From NCBI RefSeq assembly GCF_000484635.1, contig NZ_AXVM01000004.1, forward strand, positions 248,001 to 312,000: DNA of 64,000 nt, given 5' to 3'. The DNA is from Comamonas badia DSM 17552 (GTDB taxonomy: Bacteria; Pseudomonadota; Gammaproteobacteria; Burkholderiales; Burkholderiaceae_C). The notes beneath the pieces were generated by a model. It did not search any database and was not told where the DNA came from. It saw only the letters and a program-made list of their open reading frames with translations. Numbering within the stretch: position 1 is the stretch's first letter; each line of letters starts with the position of its first letter. Shown in pieces: positions 25,733-34,398 of this stretch. Position numbers and translations under genes: made by a program.

Positions 25733-27292
25733 TCAGGCCACCCGGCGGCTGCGGTCGGCCCAGTAGGGTTCGCGCAGCTTGTTCTTCTGGATTTTTCCAG
25801 CACCGGACAGGGGCAGCTCGGTGCGCACCTCGACGCTGCGCGGGCACTTGTAGTTGGCGATCAGGCCCTTGCAGTGCGCGATCAGCTCAGCCTCGGACAC
25901 CGTCTGTTCGGGCTTGAGCACCACCACCGCGTGCACACTCTCGCCCCACTTTTCGCTCGGGATGCCGACCACGGCGCACGCCGCGATGGCGGGGTGCTTG
26001 AGGATGGCGTTCTCGACTTCTGCCGAATAGACGTTCTCTCCACCGCTGACCACCATGTCCTTCATGCGGTCCACGATGAAGATGAAGCCCTCCTCGTCCA
26101 TGTAGGCGCCGTCGCCCGAATGCACCCAGCCGTTGCGCAAGGTTCTGGCGTTGTCTTCCGGGCGGCCCCAGTAACCCAGCATGGCCGACATGCCGCTGGA
26201 GGCAATTTCACCCACCGTGCCGCGCGGCACTTCGTTGCCATCGCCGTCCACGATCTTGATCTCGGCCAGCGCCGCCGCGCGCCCGGCCGAGCGCAGCTTG
26301 CCCTGCGCGCGCCCTTGGGCCGTGTGGTAGTACGGCGGCAGGTAGCTCACGCAGCCCGACAGCTCGGTCATGCCGTAGCCCTGCATCAGCGACAGCTGGG
26401 GCAAGGCAGCACTCAGGCGATCAAGCAGCGTTTCAGAGATGGGCGAAGCGCCGTACACCATGAACGTCAGGCTCGTCAGATCGAAGCTGCTGTACGCCGG
26501 GTGGTCCAGCACCATCTGGATCATGGTCGGCACCAGCAGCGTGTCTGTCACGCGCTCGCTCTGCACCGTCTCCATGAACTGCAGGGCATCGAAGCTGGGC
26601 AGCAGGACATGCGTGCCCCCGGCGATGAATTGCCACCACACCCCCAGCGCGCCGGCCAAATGGAATATGGGCGCCGCATGCAGGTACACCGGGCCCACCG
26701 GATAGCCGATCGCCAGCCGGTTCAGGGCCGCGCCCATCAAGCCATCGTGCGAGATCATCACCCCCTTGGGGAAGCCGGTGGTGCCACCGGTATAGAACAC
26801 CGCCGCCAGGTCGGAGCCGCCCGCACGCACATCGTCCACGGGCTCGGCCTGCGCCACCAGTTGTCCATAGTCGAGCATGTCCGCCGGGCACGCACCGTCG
26901 CCCAGATGGATAACCTTGCGCAGCGTGCGCGATTCGGCCCGCACCTCGTCCATGCGGGGCAGGTGGGCATCGTCGACAAACAGCAGCGTGGTCTCGCAGT
27001 CGTTGAACGAGAAGGCCAGTTCCTTCGCGCTCCAGCGCGTGTTCGCGGGGTTGATCGCCGCACCCAGCCAGAACACCGCCATGATGACCTCAAGGTAGCG
27101 GTCCGAGTTGAGTGACAGGATGCCGACTCGGTCGCCTTTTTCGACGCCAAGACTGCGCATGGCACCGGCGAGCCGCCGGACGCGATCGGCGAATTCGGCA
27201 TAGGTCTGGCGACGTCCTTGGGCGATGGTCGCGATGCGCTGGGGACTTTGCTGCAGCGCGCGATGGAGGGATTGCGTGATACCGACTGTCAT
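25733..27292 (-). CDS. AMP-forming acyl-CoA synthetase (short/medium-chain type)
   Basis: Adenylate-forming ligase of 519 residues. The ATP-binding loop YTGGTTGFPKGVM is at about 167-179; GYGMTELSGCVSYLP and HSGDGAYMDEEGFIFIVDR follow. The C-terminal PLSGAGKIQKNKLRE carries the catalytic Lys. It belongs to a different branch from the two synthetases in the importer operons. Sitting inside the dioxygenase operon, it is the best candidate for activating the main substrate or a pathway intermediate. Confidence 0.9.
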   Translation of the reverse strand: MTVGITQSLHRALQQSPQRIATIAQGRRQTYAEFADRVRRLAGAMRSLGVEKGDRVGILSLNSDRYLEVIMAVFWLGAAINPANTRWSAKELAFSFNDCETTLLFVDDAHLPRMDEVRAESRTLRKVIHLGDGACPADMLDYGQLVAQAEPVDDVRAGGSDLAAVFYTGGTTGFPKGVMISHDGLMGAALNRLAIGYPVGPVYLHAAPIFHLAGALGVWWQFIAGGTHVLLPSFDALQFMETVQSERVTDTLLVPTMIQMVLDHPAYSSFDLTSLTFMVYGASPISETLLDRLSAALPQLSLMQGYGMTELSGCVSYLPPYYHTAQGRAQGKLRSAGRAAALAEIKIVDGDGNEVPRGTVGEIASSGMSAMLGYWGRPEDNARTLRNGWVHSGDGAYMDEEGFIFIVDRMKDMVVSGGENVYSAEVENAILKHPAIAACAVVGIPSEKWGESVHAVVVLKPEQTVSEAELIAHCKGLIANYKCPRSVEVRTELPLSGAGKIQKNKLREPYWADRSRRVA

Positions 27293-27329
27293 GATTCACT
27301 TATCGAAAATGGATGAAGCGCGGCTGGCC

Positions 27330-28532
27330 TCATGCGCCTTCCAGGCCCACGATGGACACCGAGCAGACGTTCTGCGACGGCTGGCCCCCGAGGTTGTGCG
27401 TCAGCCCCATGGTCGGGTTGCTCAACTGGCGCGGCCCCGCCCGGCCCTGCAACTGCAGGTACATCTCGTAGAGCATGCGGATGCCGCTGGCGCCGATGGG
27501 GTGGCCGAAGCACTTGAGGCCGCCATCGATCTGGCACGGGATCCTGCCGTCCGCATCGAAAACCCCATCGAGCACGTCTTTCACCGCGCCGCCGACGTCC
27601 GACAGGCCCAGATCCTCCATCGTCACCAGCTCCGTGATCGAGAAGCAGTCGTGCACCTCGGTCATGCTGATCTGCTCGCGCGGCTTCGCGATACCGGCTT
27701 CCGCATAAGCCCGCTGCGCGGCGATGCGCGCCGTGTGCACGTAGCTGCCGTCCCATTCGCTCGACTGGAGCTCCCAGCCGTTGGACACGACCACCTGCAG
27801 CGCCTTGAACGTGACCAGGTCACGCTTGCCCAGGCTGCGCGCTATTTCGGGTGTCGTCACGATGACCGCGGCGGCGCCATCCGAAACACCCGCGCAGTCG
27901 AAAAGCCCCAGCGGCTCGGCAATGATGGGCGCCTTGAGCACCGTCTCCTCGCTCACCGCCTTCTGAAAGTGGGCCTTGGGGTTCTTGGCACCGTTGGCGT
28001 GGCTCTTGACCGACACATGCGCGATCGCGCGCTTGAGCAAGGCGGCATCGACACCGTGGCGGCTGCGGTACGCGGAAGCAAGCTGCGCGAAGTTCGCCGG
28101 CGCCACCGCGTTCGGGTACCACTGCGGAATGTAGGTGCCCACGGTGGCCATCGGCAGCCCACCGTAACCGGTGTCCTTGAGTTTTTCCACGCCGAGCGCC
28201 AACGCGATGTCGCAGGCGCCCGCGGCCACGGCATAGACGGCGGCGCGCACGGCCTCGGAGCCACCGGCGCAAAAATTCTCCACCCGCGTGATGCCGATGT
28301 TCGGCAGGCGCAGAGCGATGCCCATGGGCGTGCCGCCGCGGCCCGTGCCGACATCATCCATGTGGGTCGAATACCAGGCTGCCCCAAGCTGCTCGGGCGC
28401 GATACCGGCATCGGCCATGGCCTCGTTGTAGGCCTCGACCATCAGATCTTCGGGGCTGGCATCCCAGCGCTCGCCGAACTTGCTGCAGCCCATGCCGAGG
28501 ATGGCTACCTTGTCCTTGATACCTTGTGCCAT
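27330..28532 (-). CDS. Thiolase family protein, SCP2-type
   Basis: A 400-residue thiolase of the sterol-carrier-protein-X/acetyl-CoA acetyltransferase group. The nucleophilic Cys is C88 in ENFCAGGSEAV. GHPIGASGIRM provides the active-site His, and the final segment GGQPSQNVCSVSIVG replaces the usual CGGGG box. SCP2-type thiolases that pair with OB-fold (DUF35) partners act in acyl-CoA cleavage, for example in benzylsuccinate, steroid side-chain and ibuprofen routes. Here the upstream neighbour, 10 bases away, encodes an HMG-CoA-synthase-like protein fused to an OB-fold, so a complex is likely. Confidence 0.85.
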   Translation of the reverse strand: MAQGIKDKVAILGMGCSKFGERWDASPEDLMVEAYNEAMADAGIAPEQLGAAWYSTHMDDVGTGRGGTPMGIALRLPNIGITRVENFCAGGSEAVRAAVYAVAAGACDIALALGVEKLKDTGYGGLPMATVGTYIPQWYPNAVAPANFAQLASAYRSRHGVDAALLKRAIAHVSVKSHANGAKNPKAHFQKAVSEETVLKAPIIAEPLGLFDCAGVSDGAAAVIVTTPEIARSLGKRDLVTFKALQVVVSNGWELQSSEWDGSYVHTARIAAQRAYAEAGIAKPREQISMTEVHDCFSITELVTMEDLGLSDVGGAVKDVLDGVFDADGRIPCQIDGGLKCFGHPIGASGIRMLYEMYLQLQGRAGPRQLSNPTMGLTHNLGGQPSQNVCSVSIVGLEGA

Positions 28533-28542
28533 GGTGTTCTCC

Positions 28543-30000
28543 TCAGGCCTTTGCGCCACGTACCGGGGTGGCCTTCCAGAAATAACGGGTGAAGTGGCGG
28601 CGCTCATCGACATCCTTGATGCGGAACACCATCTCCATCGCCGAGCCGGAATCCACCTCCCCCACGTCCAGGTCGGTGAAGTCCATCAGGATGCGGCCGC
28701 CGCCCTCGAAATCGATCTGCCCGTAGTGGTGGGGCGGCGCCGGGTGGTAGGACAGGTATTCGGCCGACCACGACAGGATCTTCGCCGGCCGGTCGGCCAG
28801 CCTGTAGGGCCGCTGCGTGTCCTGCAGCGGCTTGCCCTGGTCATAGGAAATGCGCGAGGGCGGGAAATGCACGCTGCCCGTGACCTCGCAGCGCCCGGCG
28901 ACCAGGCCCAGCAGCGCCGCGCGGTGGCGCCAGGCCGTTGACAACGCCGTTTTCTTGTCCTGCTCGCCGCGCATGCCGCGCTCAAGCTGAAGCTGCCCCT
29001 TGAAGGCAAGGAACTTGGTGTAGCTGCGCTCCTCGGCACCACGCGCGATCCATGCGTGCACGCCGCGCGACGGCCGGAACGTGCCGGCGGCATCGGTGGT
29101 GCGGAACACCAGCGCCTGCGCACCGCTGCCGAACTGCGCCAGCACGATCACCTTGCCGGGCTCGGCACGCTCCAGCAGGTGCGCCAGCACCAGCAACGCG
29201 TGCGGCAGGCCGCTGTCGCCGATCTGAGCGAACAAGGGATCGACCACCGCCTCGGCGCGGATGCCGCAGGCCTTGGCCAGCTGCGCGTCCATCTTGGCGA
29301 AGCTCGACGGGAAGATCAAATGGTCCACCTCGGCCGGCGCCACGCCGGCCTGCTGCAGCGCATCGGCCACGGCGCGCGGCACCAGCTTGGAGAGGCCCTC
29401 GTCGCGCACCCAACGTTCTTCCCAGTGGTAGTCGATGTCCTCGCCCGCTGCACGGAAGTGGTCGACGAAATCGACGGACAGGGTGCCTGCACCCAGAAAT
29501 TCGGCCAGCACCTTGTCCTGGCCGATCAGCAGGGCCGCGGCCGCGTCACCGTACTCGATCTCCTGCGCGCTCGCCGCGAGCGCCTTGCGCGCGTCGGACG
29601 CCAGCACCAGCACATCGCCACCCCCCGCACGCACGCGCGCCACGGCCTGGGTCACCGCCGACAGCGCCGCGCGCTGCGAGCCGCCCAGATCGATGGCGTC
29701 GATGTCGTCGTCCAGGGTCAGCGCCCCGGCCACCACGCCGGCGTTCAGGCGCTCGGCAAACGGCAGCGTGCCCGACGCCAGCAGCACGCTGCGCACGTGC
29801 CGGCGATCCTCGCCCGCGCCCAGGCAATCGCGCGCGGCGGCCACGGCCATGGTGATGCTGTCCTCGTCCCAGTTGACCATGGAACGCGTGCCCTTGCGCG
29901 CCGCAAAATGCGGCGCATACCAGGCGTTGGCCTGCGCGACCGCCTGGCGCGAAAGGCGCAGGCGTGGCACATAGCCGCCGAATCCGGTGATACCTATCAT
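28543..30000 (-). CDS. HMG-CoA synthase-like domain fused to C-terminal OB-fold (DUF35) domain
   Basis: A 485-residue two-part protein. Residues 1 to about 340 look like the HMG-CoA synthase/KAS III branch of the thiolase superfamily (GFGGYVPRLRLSR start, KGTRSMVNWDEDS). Residues about 350-485 resemble a DUF35 zinc-ribbon/OB-fold (CEVTGSVHFPPS, then a beta-rich end). Where the catalytic Cys should lie, the sequence is DLGGSQRAAL (105-114 region), so the condensing Cys is missing. Only one ribbon Cys (C372) is left. It is probably a structural or channel-forming partner of the adjacent thiolase, as DUF35 proteins are, rather than an active synthase (inference). Confidence 0.75.
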   Translation of the reverse strand: MIGITGFGGYVPRLRLSRQAVAQANAWYAPHFAARKGTRSMVNWDEDSITMAVAAARDCLGAGEDRRHVRSVLLASGTLPFAERLNAGVVAGALTLDDDIDAIDLGGSQRAALSAVTQAVARVRAGGGDVLVLASDARKALAASAQEIEYGDAAAALLIGQDKVLAEFLGAGTLSVDFVDHFRAAGEDIDYHWEERWVRDEGLSKLVPRAVADALQQAGVAPAEVDHLIFPSSFAKMDAQLAKACGIRAEAVVDPLFAQIGDSGLPHALLVLAHLLERAEPGKVIVLAQFGSGAQALVFRTTDAAGTFRPSRGVHAWIARGAEERSYTKFLAFKGQLQLERGMRGEQDKKTALSTAWRHRAALLGLVAGRCEVTGSVHFPPSRISYDQGKPLQDTQRPYRLADRPAKILSWSAEYLSYHPAPPHHYGQIDFEGGGRILMDFTDLDVGEVDSGSAMEMVFRIKDVDERRHFTRYFWKATPVRGAKA

Positions 30001-30926
30001 TGAGCTGTCTTTCGATTGGAGGCGGCGTCAAAGCACGCCGAGAGAAACCGCCCGCCGCCGGCCAGCGCATCGCGCGCCTCGGCCAACAGGGTCGGGAATT
30101 GCTGAAACACATGGATCATTGCGGGCCACACCTGCAGTTCGGCCGTGGCACCTGCCGCTCGCGCCCGCTGCACGAAGGCCTCGGAATCGCTGACGACCGT
30201 CTCGCGTTCGCCCACCTGCAGCAGCATCGGCGGCAAGGCGGCGAGCTCGTCGGGCGCCGCGAACAACGGCGACGCCAGCGGGTCCTTGGGGTTGCCCGCG
30301 CTGCCCAGATAGTTGCGCGCCATGGCCGCGATCATGGGCCGCTGGTGGATCGGATCGAGCGTGGCGCGGGTGTCATAGCTTTGGCCCGAGGCCGTGAGAT
30401 CGGTCCAGGCGGACAAGCCCCAGTAGGCGGCGGGCATCAGCTCACCGCGGCGGCGCAACGCCAGCAGCAGCGACAAACCCAGGCCACCCCCCGCCGAATC
30501 GCCCGCGACCGCGATCCGCTCTGCCGCCACGCCCTGCGCGCGCAGCCAGCCATGGGCGGCCAGCGCATCTTCCAGCGCCGCGGGATAGCGGTGCTCTGGT
30601 GCCAGGCGGTAGCCCACGCCCAGCACGCGCGCGCCACTGGCGGCGGAGATGCAGGCCATCAGCTCGCGGTGCGAGGCCAGCGAGCCCACCTGGAAGCCCC
30701 CACCGTGGAAATACACAACCGTGCGCCCCATGTCCGCACCAGGCGCCGTCACCCACTGGCAGGGCACATGGGCTGCCACCACATCCTGGATATCGGCCGC
30801 GCCAGGCGCGCTGAACAGCTGGTCCCAGTCTGCGCGCATCTGGGCCACCGTGGTATCACGCCGCCAGCCACCATAGACGGCCTTGACGCGTGCGATGACG
30901 GATTCGACGGCCTCATGCTTCGTCAT
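29997..30926 (-). CDS. Alpha/beta hydrolase, hormone-sensitive-lipase family
   Basis: Esterase-like hydrolase of 309 residues. The oxyanion motif HGGGF is at 74-78, the nucleophile elbow GDSAG at 142-146 (Ser144), and the late His lies in MIHVFQQFP. The start at 30924-30926 overlaps the SDR stop (ATGA), and its own stop overlaps the next start. No signal peptide. It may hydrolyse an ester, lactone or thioester formed in the pathway; the substrate cannot be read from the sequence. Confidence 0.85.
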   Translation of the reverse strand: MTKHEAVESVIARVKAVYGGWRRDTTVAQMRADWDQLFSAPGAADIQDVVAAHVPCQWVTAPGADMGRTVVYFHGGGFQVGSLASHRELMACISAASGARVLGVGYRLAPEHRYPAALEDALAAHGWLRAQGVAAERIAVAGDSAGGGLGLSLLLALRRRGELMPAAYWGLSAWTDLTASGQSYDTRATLDPIHQRPMIAAMARNYLGSAGNPKDPLASPLFAAPDELAALPPMLLQVGERETVVSDSEAFVQRARAAGATAELQVWPAMIHVFQQFPTLLAEARDALAGGGRFLSACFDAASNRKTAQ

Positions 30927-31675
30927 GCGCCACACCCCATGCCGCCGGATACGCCCAGCACCTCGCCGGTGACATAGCCCGCGCCCTCCGACGCCAGGAA
31001 AGCCACGGCAGCGGCCACCTCATCCGACGTGCCGAGCCGCCCCGCGAGCGTGGCGCCGGTCATGGCCGTCATGATCTTGTCGCCTTCCTGCGCCACGGCC
31101 TGGCGCAGCAGCGGCGTGTCGATCGGACCCGGCGCGACGACGTTGGCCGTGATGCCCTTGCGGCCGTTCTCGCGTGCAATGGAGCGGGTGAAGGCGATCA
31201 CACCGCCCTTGGCCGCCGCATACACCGAGCCGCCGCGCGAGCCGAGCCGACCTGCCTCTGACGCGATATTGATGATGCGGCCATAGCCAGCCGCCTGCAT
31301 TCCCCCGAGTACGGCGTGCGTGGTGTTCAACACCGACTCCAGGTTGACGGCCAGCAGGCGGCGCCAGTCGGCCGGCGTGGTCTGCGTGAAGAAAGCGTGC
31401 TGATCCACGCCCGCGCTGTTGACCAGGACATCGAACGGACCGTGCGCCTGCACCACCGCCGCGACAGCGTCGAAGTCGGTCACGTCCAACCGTACGGCGA
31501 CGCCATCAGTGTCTGCAGCCAACCGGGCAGCAGTTTCGAGCTGCAGATCGGCAATGACCACGCTCGCGCCGTCGGCAGCCAGGCGTGCGCAAATGGCCGC
31601 GCCGATGCCGCTGGCACCGCCCGTGACCAGCGCCCGCCGACCCGCCAGGGGGACAGAAGATGCCGGCGCCACCAT
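30923..31675 (-). CDS. Short-chain dehydrogenase/reductase
   Basis: SDR family oxidoreductase of 250 residues. The cofactor motif TGGASGIG is at 18-25, NSAG at 86-89 and the catalytic set Ser139, Tyr152, Lys156 (YAAAK). It begins at the ATG at 31673-31675, whose A overlaps the preceding stop. Acidic Asp43 after the second strand (VVIADL) suggests NAD preference. Possible roles are a cis-dihydrodiol dehydrogenase after the dioxygenase or a hydroxyacyl-CoA dehydrogenase. The operon position right after the dioxygenase genes and a crotonase gene allows both. Confidence 0.85.
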   Translation of the reverse strand: MVAPASSVPLAGRRALVTGGASGIGAAICARLAADGASVVIADLQLETAARLAADTDGVAVRLDVTDFDAVAAVVQAHGPFDVLVNSAGVDQHAFFTQTTPADWRRLLAVNLESVLNTTHAVLGGMQAAGYGRIINIASEAGRLGSRGGSVYAAAKGGVIAFTRSIARENGRKGITANVVAPGPIDTPLLRQAVAQEGDKIMTAMTGATLAGRLGTSDEVAAAVAFLASEGAGYVTGEVLGVSGGMGCGA

Positions 31676-32496
31676 CAGCGCCCCGTAAAGCGCGGTGCAC
31701 GCTTGTCGATTACCGCCGCCAGGCCTTCCAGCGCATCGCCCATGCCCGAGAGCACGGCCTGCGTGTGGTTTTCCTCGGGCATCGCGGCCTCCACACCCTG
31801 CCCAATACCGTTCCAGAGCAGGCGCTTGGTGTTGGCCAGCGCCGCCGGCGCGCCGGCGGCCAGCTGTCGCGCCAGCGCCAGGGCTTCGTGCCGCAGGGCG
31901 TCGTCTGCCACCACACGGGTGACCAGGCCCATGTCCTTGGCCTCGGCCGCCGTGATTGTCGGGTTGAGCATCAGGATTTCCATCGCGCGGCGCAGACCCA
32001 CCAGCTGCGTGAGGGTGACCGACACTCCGGCATCCGGCACCATGGCCACGCGGGTGGCGCCGGCCAGGAACTTGGCCGATTCGCCCGCCACTACGAAATC
32101 CGCGGAGCACACCAGCCCCATGCCGCCGCCGCCGGCCGCGAAGCCCTGAACCGCGCAGACCACGGGCGGATTCAGACGGATCAGGCCCGCCGCCACCAGC
32201 TGCAGATAGCCCGTCGCCACACGGATGTAATCCGGCAGTTCGGCGCCTTTGGACAGGAAGGTGTGCACATCGCCGCCGGCACAGAAATTCTTGCCCTCTC
32301 CGGTGATCAGCACGCTGCGCACGCGCCCGTCGCCATGCACGCGCATCACGACTTCGTGCAATGCCTTGAGTAGCTCGATGTTCAGGCCGTTGGCCGATTC
32401 GGCTCGGTTTAGCCGGATGTGGGCCACGCCGTCGGCATGGAGCGCCAGCAAGGCTGGCCCCTCGCCAACCAGCACCGTAGGGGACGTATCCGTCAT
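31675..32496 (-). CDS. Enoyl-CoA hydratase/isomerase family protein
   Basis: Crotonase-fold protein of 273 residues: GEGKNFCAGGDVHTFLSKG, oxyanion region VQGFAAGGGGMGLVCSAD and VAMVPDAGVSVTL, where Asp occupies the isomerase-type acidic position. It is the third of four crotonase-fold proteins in the island with this Asp pattern, which suggests several isomerisation or ring-opening type steps rather than repeated plain beta-oxidation. It lies between the dioxygenase beta subunit and the SDR. Confidence 0.85.
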   Translation of the reverse strand: MTDTSPTVLVGEGPALLALHADGVAHIRLNRAESANGLNIELLKALHEVVMRVHGDGRVRSVLITGEGKNFCAGGDVHTFLSKGAELPDYIRVATGYLQLVAAGLIRLNPPVVCAVQGFAAGGGGMGLVCSADFVVAGESAKFLAGATRVAMVPDAGVSVTLTQLVGLRRAMEILMLNPTITAAEAKDMGLVTRVVADDALRHEALALARQLAAGAPAALANTKRLLWNGIGQGVEAAMPEENHTQAVLSGMGDALEGLAAVIDKRAPRFTGR

Positions 32497-32506
32497 TGCT
32501 GCTTCC

Positions 32507-33001
32507 TCAGATCAGAAAGGCCATCGAATACAAGGCCGACTGGTTGTTCACCAGCACGACTTTCTTGAGCACCATGCGGAAGTCATCACCCTCACGCCGC
32601 AGCGTGTACTCGTTGCGCGAGGCCCAGACGACGTCGCCGCGCGGGTGCGACTCGAACAGCATCGCATTGGCCGCGGCACGGATTTGCTTGCCGTCGTCCT
32701 CGATGAGCTCCACGTTCGACACCACGCGGCGCAGTCGCGACTGGGGCGTCTGCCCAAAGCGTTTGCCGGTGTGGTACTGACGAATGCGCAAGGCAATGCG
32801 CGATCGGTTGTCGTAAACGATCGACATCTTCTGCTCGGGGTCGATGTCGTCGCCATTGGCCGGCACCCAGTAGACACCGTCATCCGCCCACAGGCTTTCC
32901 CAGGCGTCGTATTGGTGCTCATCCTGAAGCCGTGCTTCGCGATAAATGAACTGCGTCACATCCTCCAGGGTTGCGCGCTGCGTCGGGGTCATGCCCATCA
33001 T
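32507..33001 (-). CDS. Ring-hydroxylating dioxygenase beta subunit
   Basis: Small subunit of 164 residues of a Rieske non-heme iron oxygenase (SnoaL-like fold). Typical features are FIYREARLQDEHQYDAWESLW near the N-terminus (given in two halves: FIYREARL and DEHQYDAW), the GDDIDPEQKMSIVYDNR region and an arginine-rich central strand RLRRVVSNVEL. It has no cofactor and supports the alpha subunit hexamer. The start overlaps the alpha-subunit stop as ATGA. Confidence 0.9.
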   Translation of the reverse strand: MMGMTPTQRATLEDVTQFIYREARLQDEHQYDAWESLWADDGVYWVPANGDDIDPEQKMSIVYDNRSRIALRIRQYHTGKRFGQTPQSRLRRVVSNVELIEDDGKQIRAAANAMLFESHPRGDVVWASRNEYTLRREGDDFRMVLKKVVLVNNQSALYSMAFLI

Positions 33002-34281
33002 GCTGCCTCCATCACGGCTTTGTAGTGCCGCCAGATGCCGCGGGTCGGCACTTCGTCGGTGTTGTCTCCAATCAGGAACCCATCCTCGTCACGCCGCTCC
33101 CGGTGCCTGCCGCGTCCGATGTAATTCCATTCGGGGTTTTTCATTTGCACTCCCTGCTGCGTCCGCTCATACATCGACGCGTCGTCGGCCAGCAGGAAAC
33201 CGGCCGGGCCAACCGAGCCCATGGTTTGCTGACGCATGCGGCGGTTGAGATCCGGCGCTCCCTTGAACTGCAGGGCCGTCACATGCTGCACGGTCTCGTT
33301 CACCGCCACCGGCTGGATCACGAACATCTGGATCTCGGCGATGAACAGATTGGGGAAGACCATGATGTGGGGCGTGCCATCGATCATGATCTTGCGCGCC
33401 TTCTCTTCGCCATAGGCTGCGTTCATCCTGGCGACGTAATCGGGCAGTTTTTCGGGGGTCGTGCCGAACCAGGAAAGCGGCACGTCGCGCTTGCGGAACT
33501 CAGGGCGCAGATCGTTCTCGGTGTGCCCATTGCCATAGTCGCGCGAGACGGCGGTGGACTCGGCGCTGTAAAGGTCACCGATCTTGCTGTCCGCCACCTC
33601 GAAGATGGACGCATGCACGAACGAGGGATGGTAGCCATCCGTTTCGTTCTCCATCACGATCTTCCAGTTCGCCTTGACCTTGTGCTTGAGGAATCCGGCC
33701 GTGATCTGGACTTCGCCTTCGGGGGAGGTATCGCACAGCGCATCCAGCGCATACCTGGCCCCGCCCAGATGTTCCTCCAGACTCGGCCCCTCGGCGGCCA
33801 TGGAGCCGAACACGAAGCCGCGGTAGTTCGCCACGCGTGCGACCTTGCCCAAGCCCAATTCACTACGATCTACGCCCTCATAACCGGAAGGGAAAGGAAT
33901 GCCTTTGATGGCTCCGTCGTTGGCGAAAGTCCAGCCATGGTACGGGCAGGTAAATGAGCGCGCGCTGCCTTGCTCCGTCGTGCAGACGCGATTGCCTTTG
34001 TGTGGGCAGCGGTTGTGCAGCAGATGAATGGCGCCCGACTTGTCACGGGTCATGATGATCGGCTCGGGACCGATGGACTTCATCACGAAATCATTGACAT
34101 TGGACACTTCGCTTTCATGTCCAACATAGACCCAGGTGCGGAACCATATTTTGTTCAATTCTTCTTGGTATACAGCAGGGTCTGTGTAGAGCGAACCGTG
34201 CACGTGGTCGGCTCGAATCAGTTGATCCCATGCCGGTGCAGGCCCGGCAGGCGCACTGGGAATAGCGGCGCAATGTTCCAA
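32998..34281 (-). CDS. Rieske ring-hydroxylating dioxygenase alpha subunit
   Basis: Catalytic subunit, 427 residues from a TTG at 34279-34281 preceded by AGGAG. An upstream ATG would place the operator and promoter inside the gene, so the TTG start is preferred. The Rieske ligands are Cys92-x-His94 and Cys112-x2-His115 (RCPHKGNRV, CPYHGW). The bridging Asp215 and the iron ligands His218 and His223 lie in ETDGYHPSFVH. The N-terminal RTWVYVGHESEV and NVNDF fit the benzoate/toluate dioxygenase-like branch. Expected reaction: dioxygenation of an aromatic acid or its CoA ester. First gene of a 15-gene operon. Confidence 0.9.
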   Translation of the reverse strand: MEHCAAIPSAPAGPAPAWDQLIRADHVHGSLYTDPAVYQEELNKIWFRTWVYVGHESEVSNVNDFVMKSIGPEPIIMTRDKSGAIHLLHNRCPHKGNRVCTTEQGSARSFTCPYHGWTFANDGAIKGIPFPSGYEGVDRSELGLGKVARVANYRGFVFGSMAAEGPSLEEHLGGARYALDALCDTSPEGEVQITAGFLKHKVKANWKIVMENETDGYHPSFVHASIFEVADSKIGDLYSAESTAVSRDYGNGHTENDLRPEFRKRDVPLSWFGTTPEKLPDYVARMNAAYGEEKARKIMIDGTPHIMVFPNLFIAEIQMFVIQPVAVNETVQHVTALQFKGAPDLNRRMRQQTMGSVGPAGFLLADDASMYERTQQGVQMKNPEWNYIGRGRHRERRDEDGFLIGDNTDEVPTRGIWRHYKAVMEAA

Positions 34282-34325
34282 AAGAATATCTCCTATCGGT
34301 GGTTGCAGAAATTCGTGTTGGTGCA

Positions 34326-34355
34326 ATAATAGACCGTCTGGACGGACTATGTCAA
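34326..34355 (-). promoter_or_regulatory. Promoter of the dioxygenase operon with TetR-type operator, site D
   Basis: A perfect TTGACA (34350-34355) and a TATTAT (34326-34331) are separated by 18 bp on the minus strand. The palindrome AGACCGTC-TG-GACGGACT (34331-34348) sits in that spacer. The divergent ferredoxin gene starts 51 bases to the right and may be controlled by the same site. Confidence 0.8.
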
Positions 34356-34398
34356 TAGTCAAACAGCATCTTCACATTCCCATAGGAAAGATCACCGC

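Noticed and set aside
28543-30000. A genuine HMG-CoA synthase for mevalonate synthesis
   Set aside because: The catalytic Cys is missing and the context is a catabolic operon without HMG-CoA reductase or mevalonate kinases.
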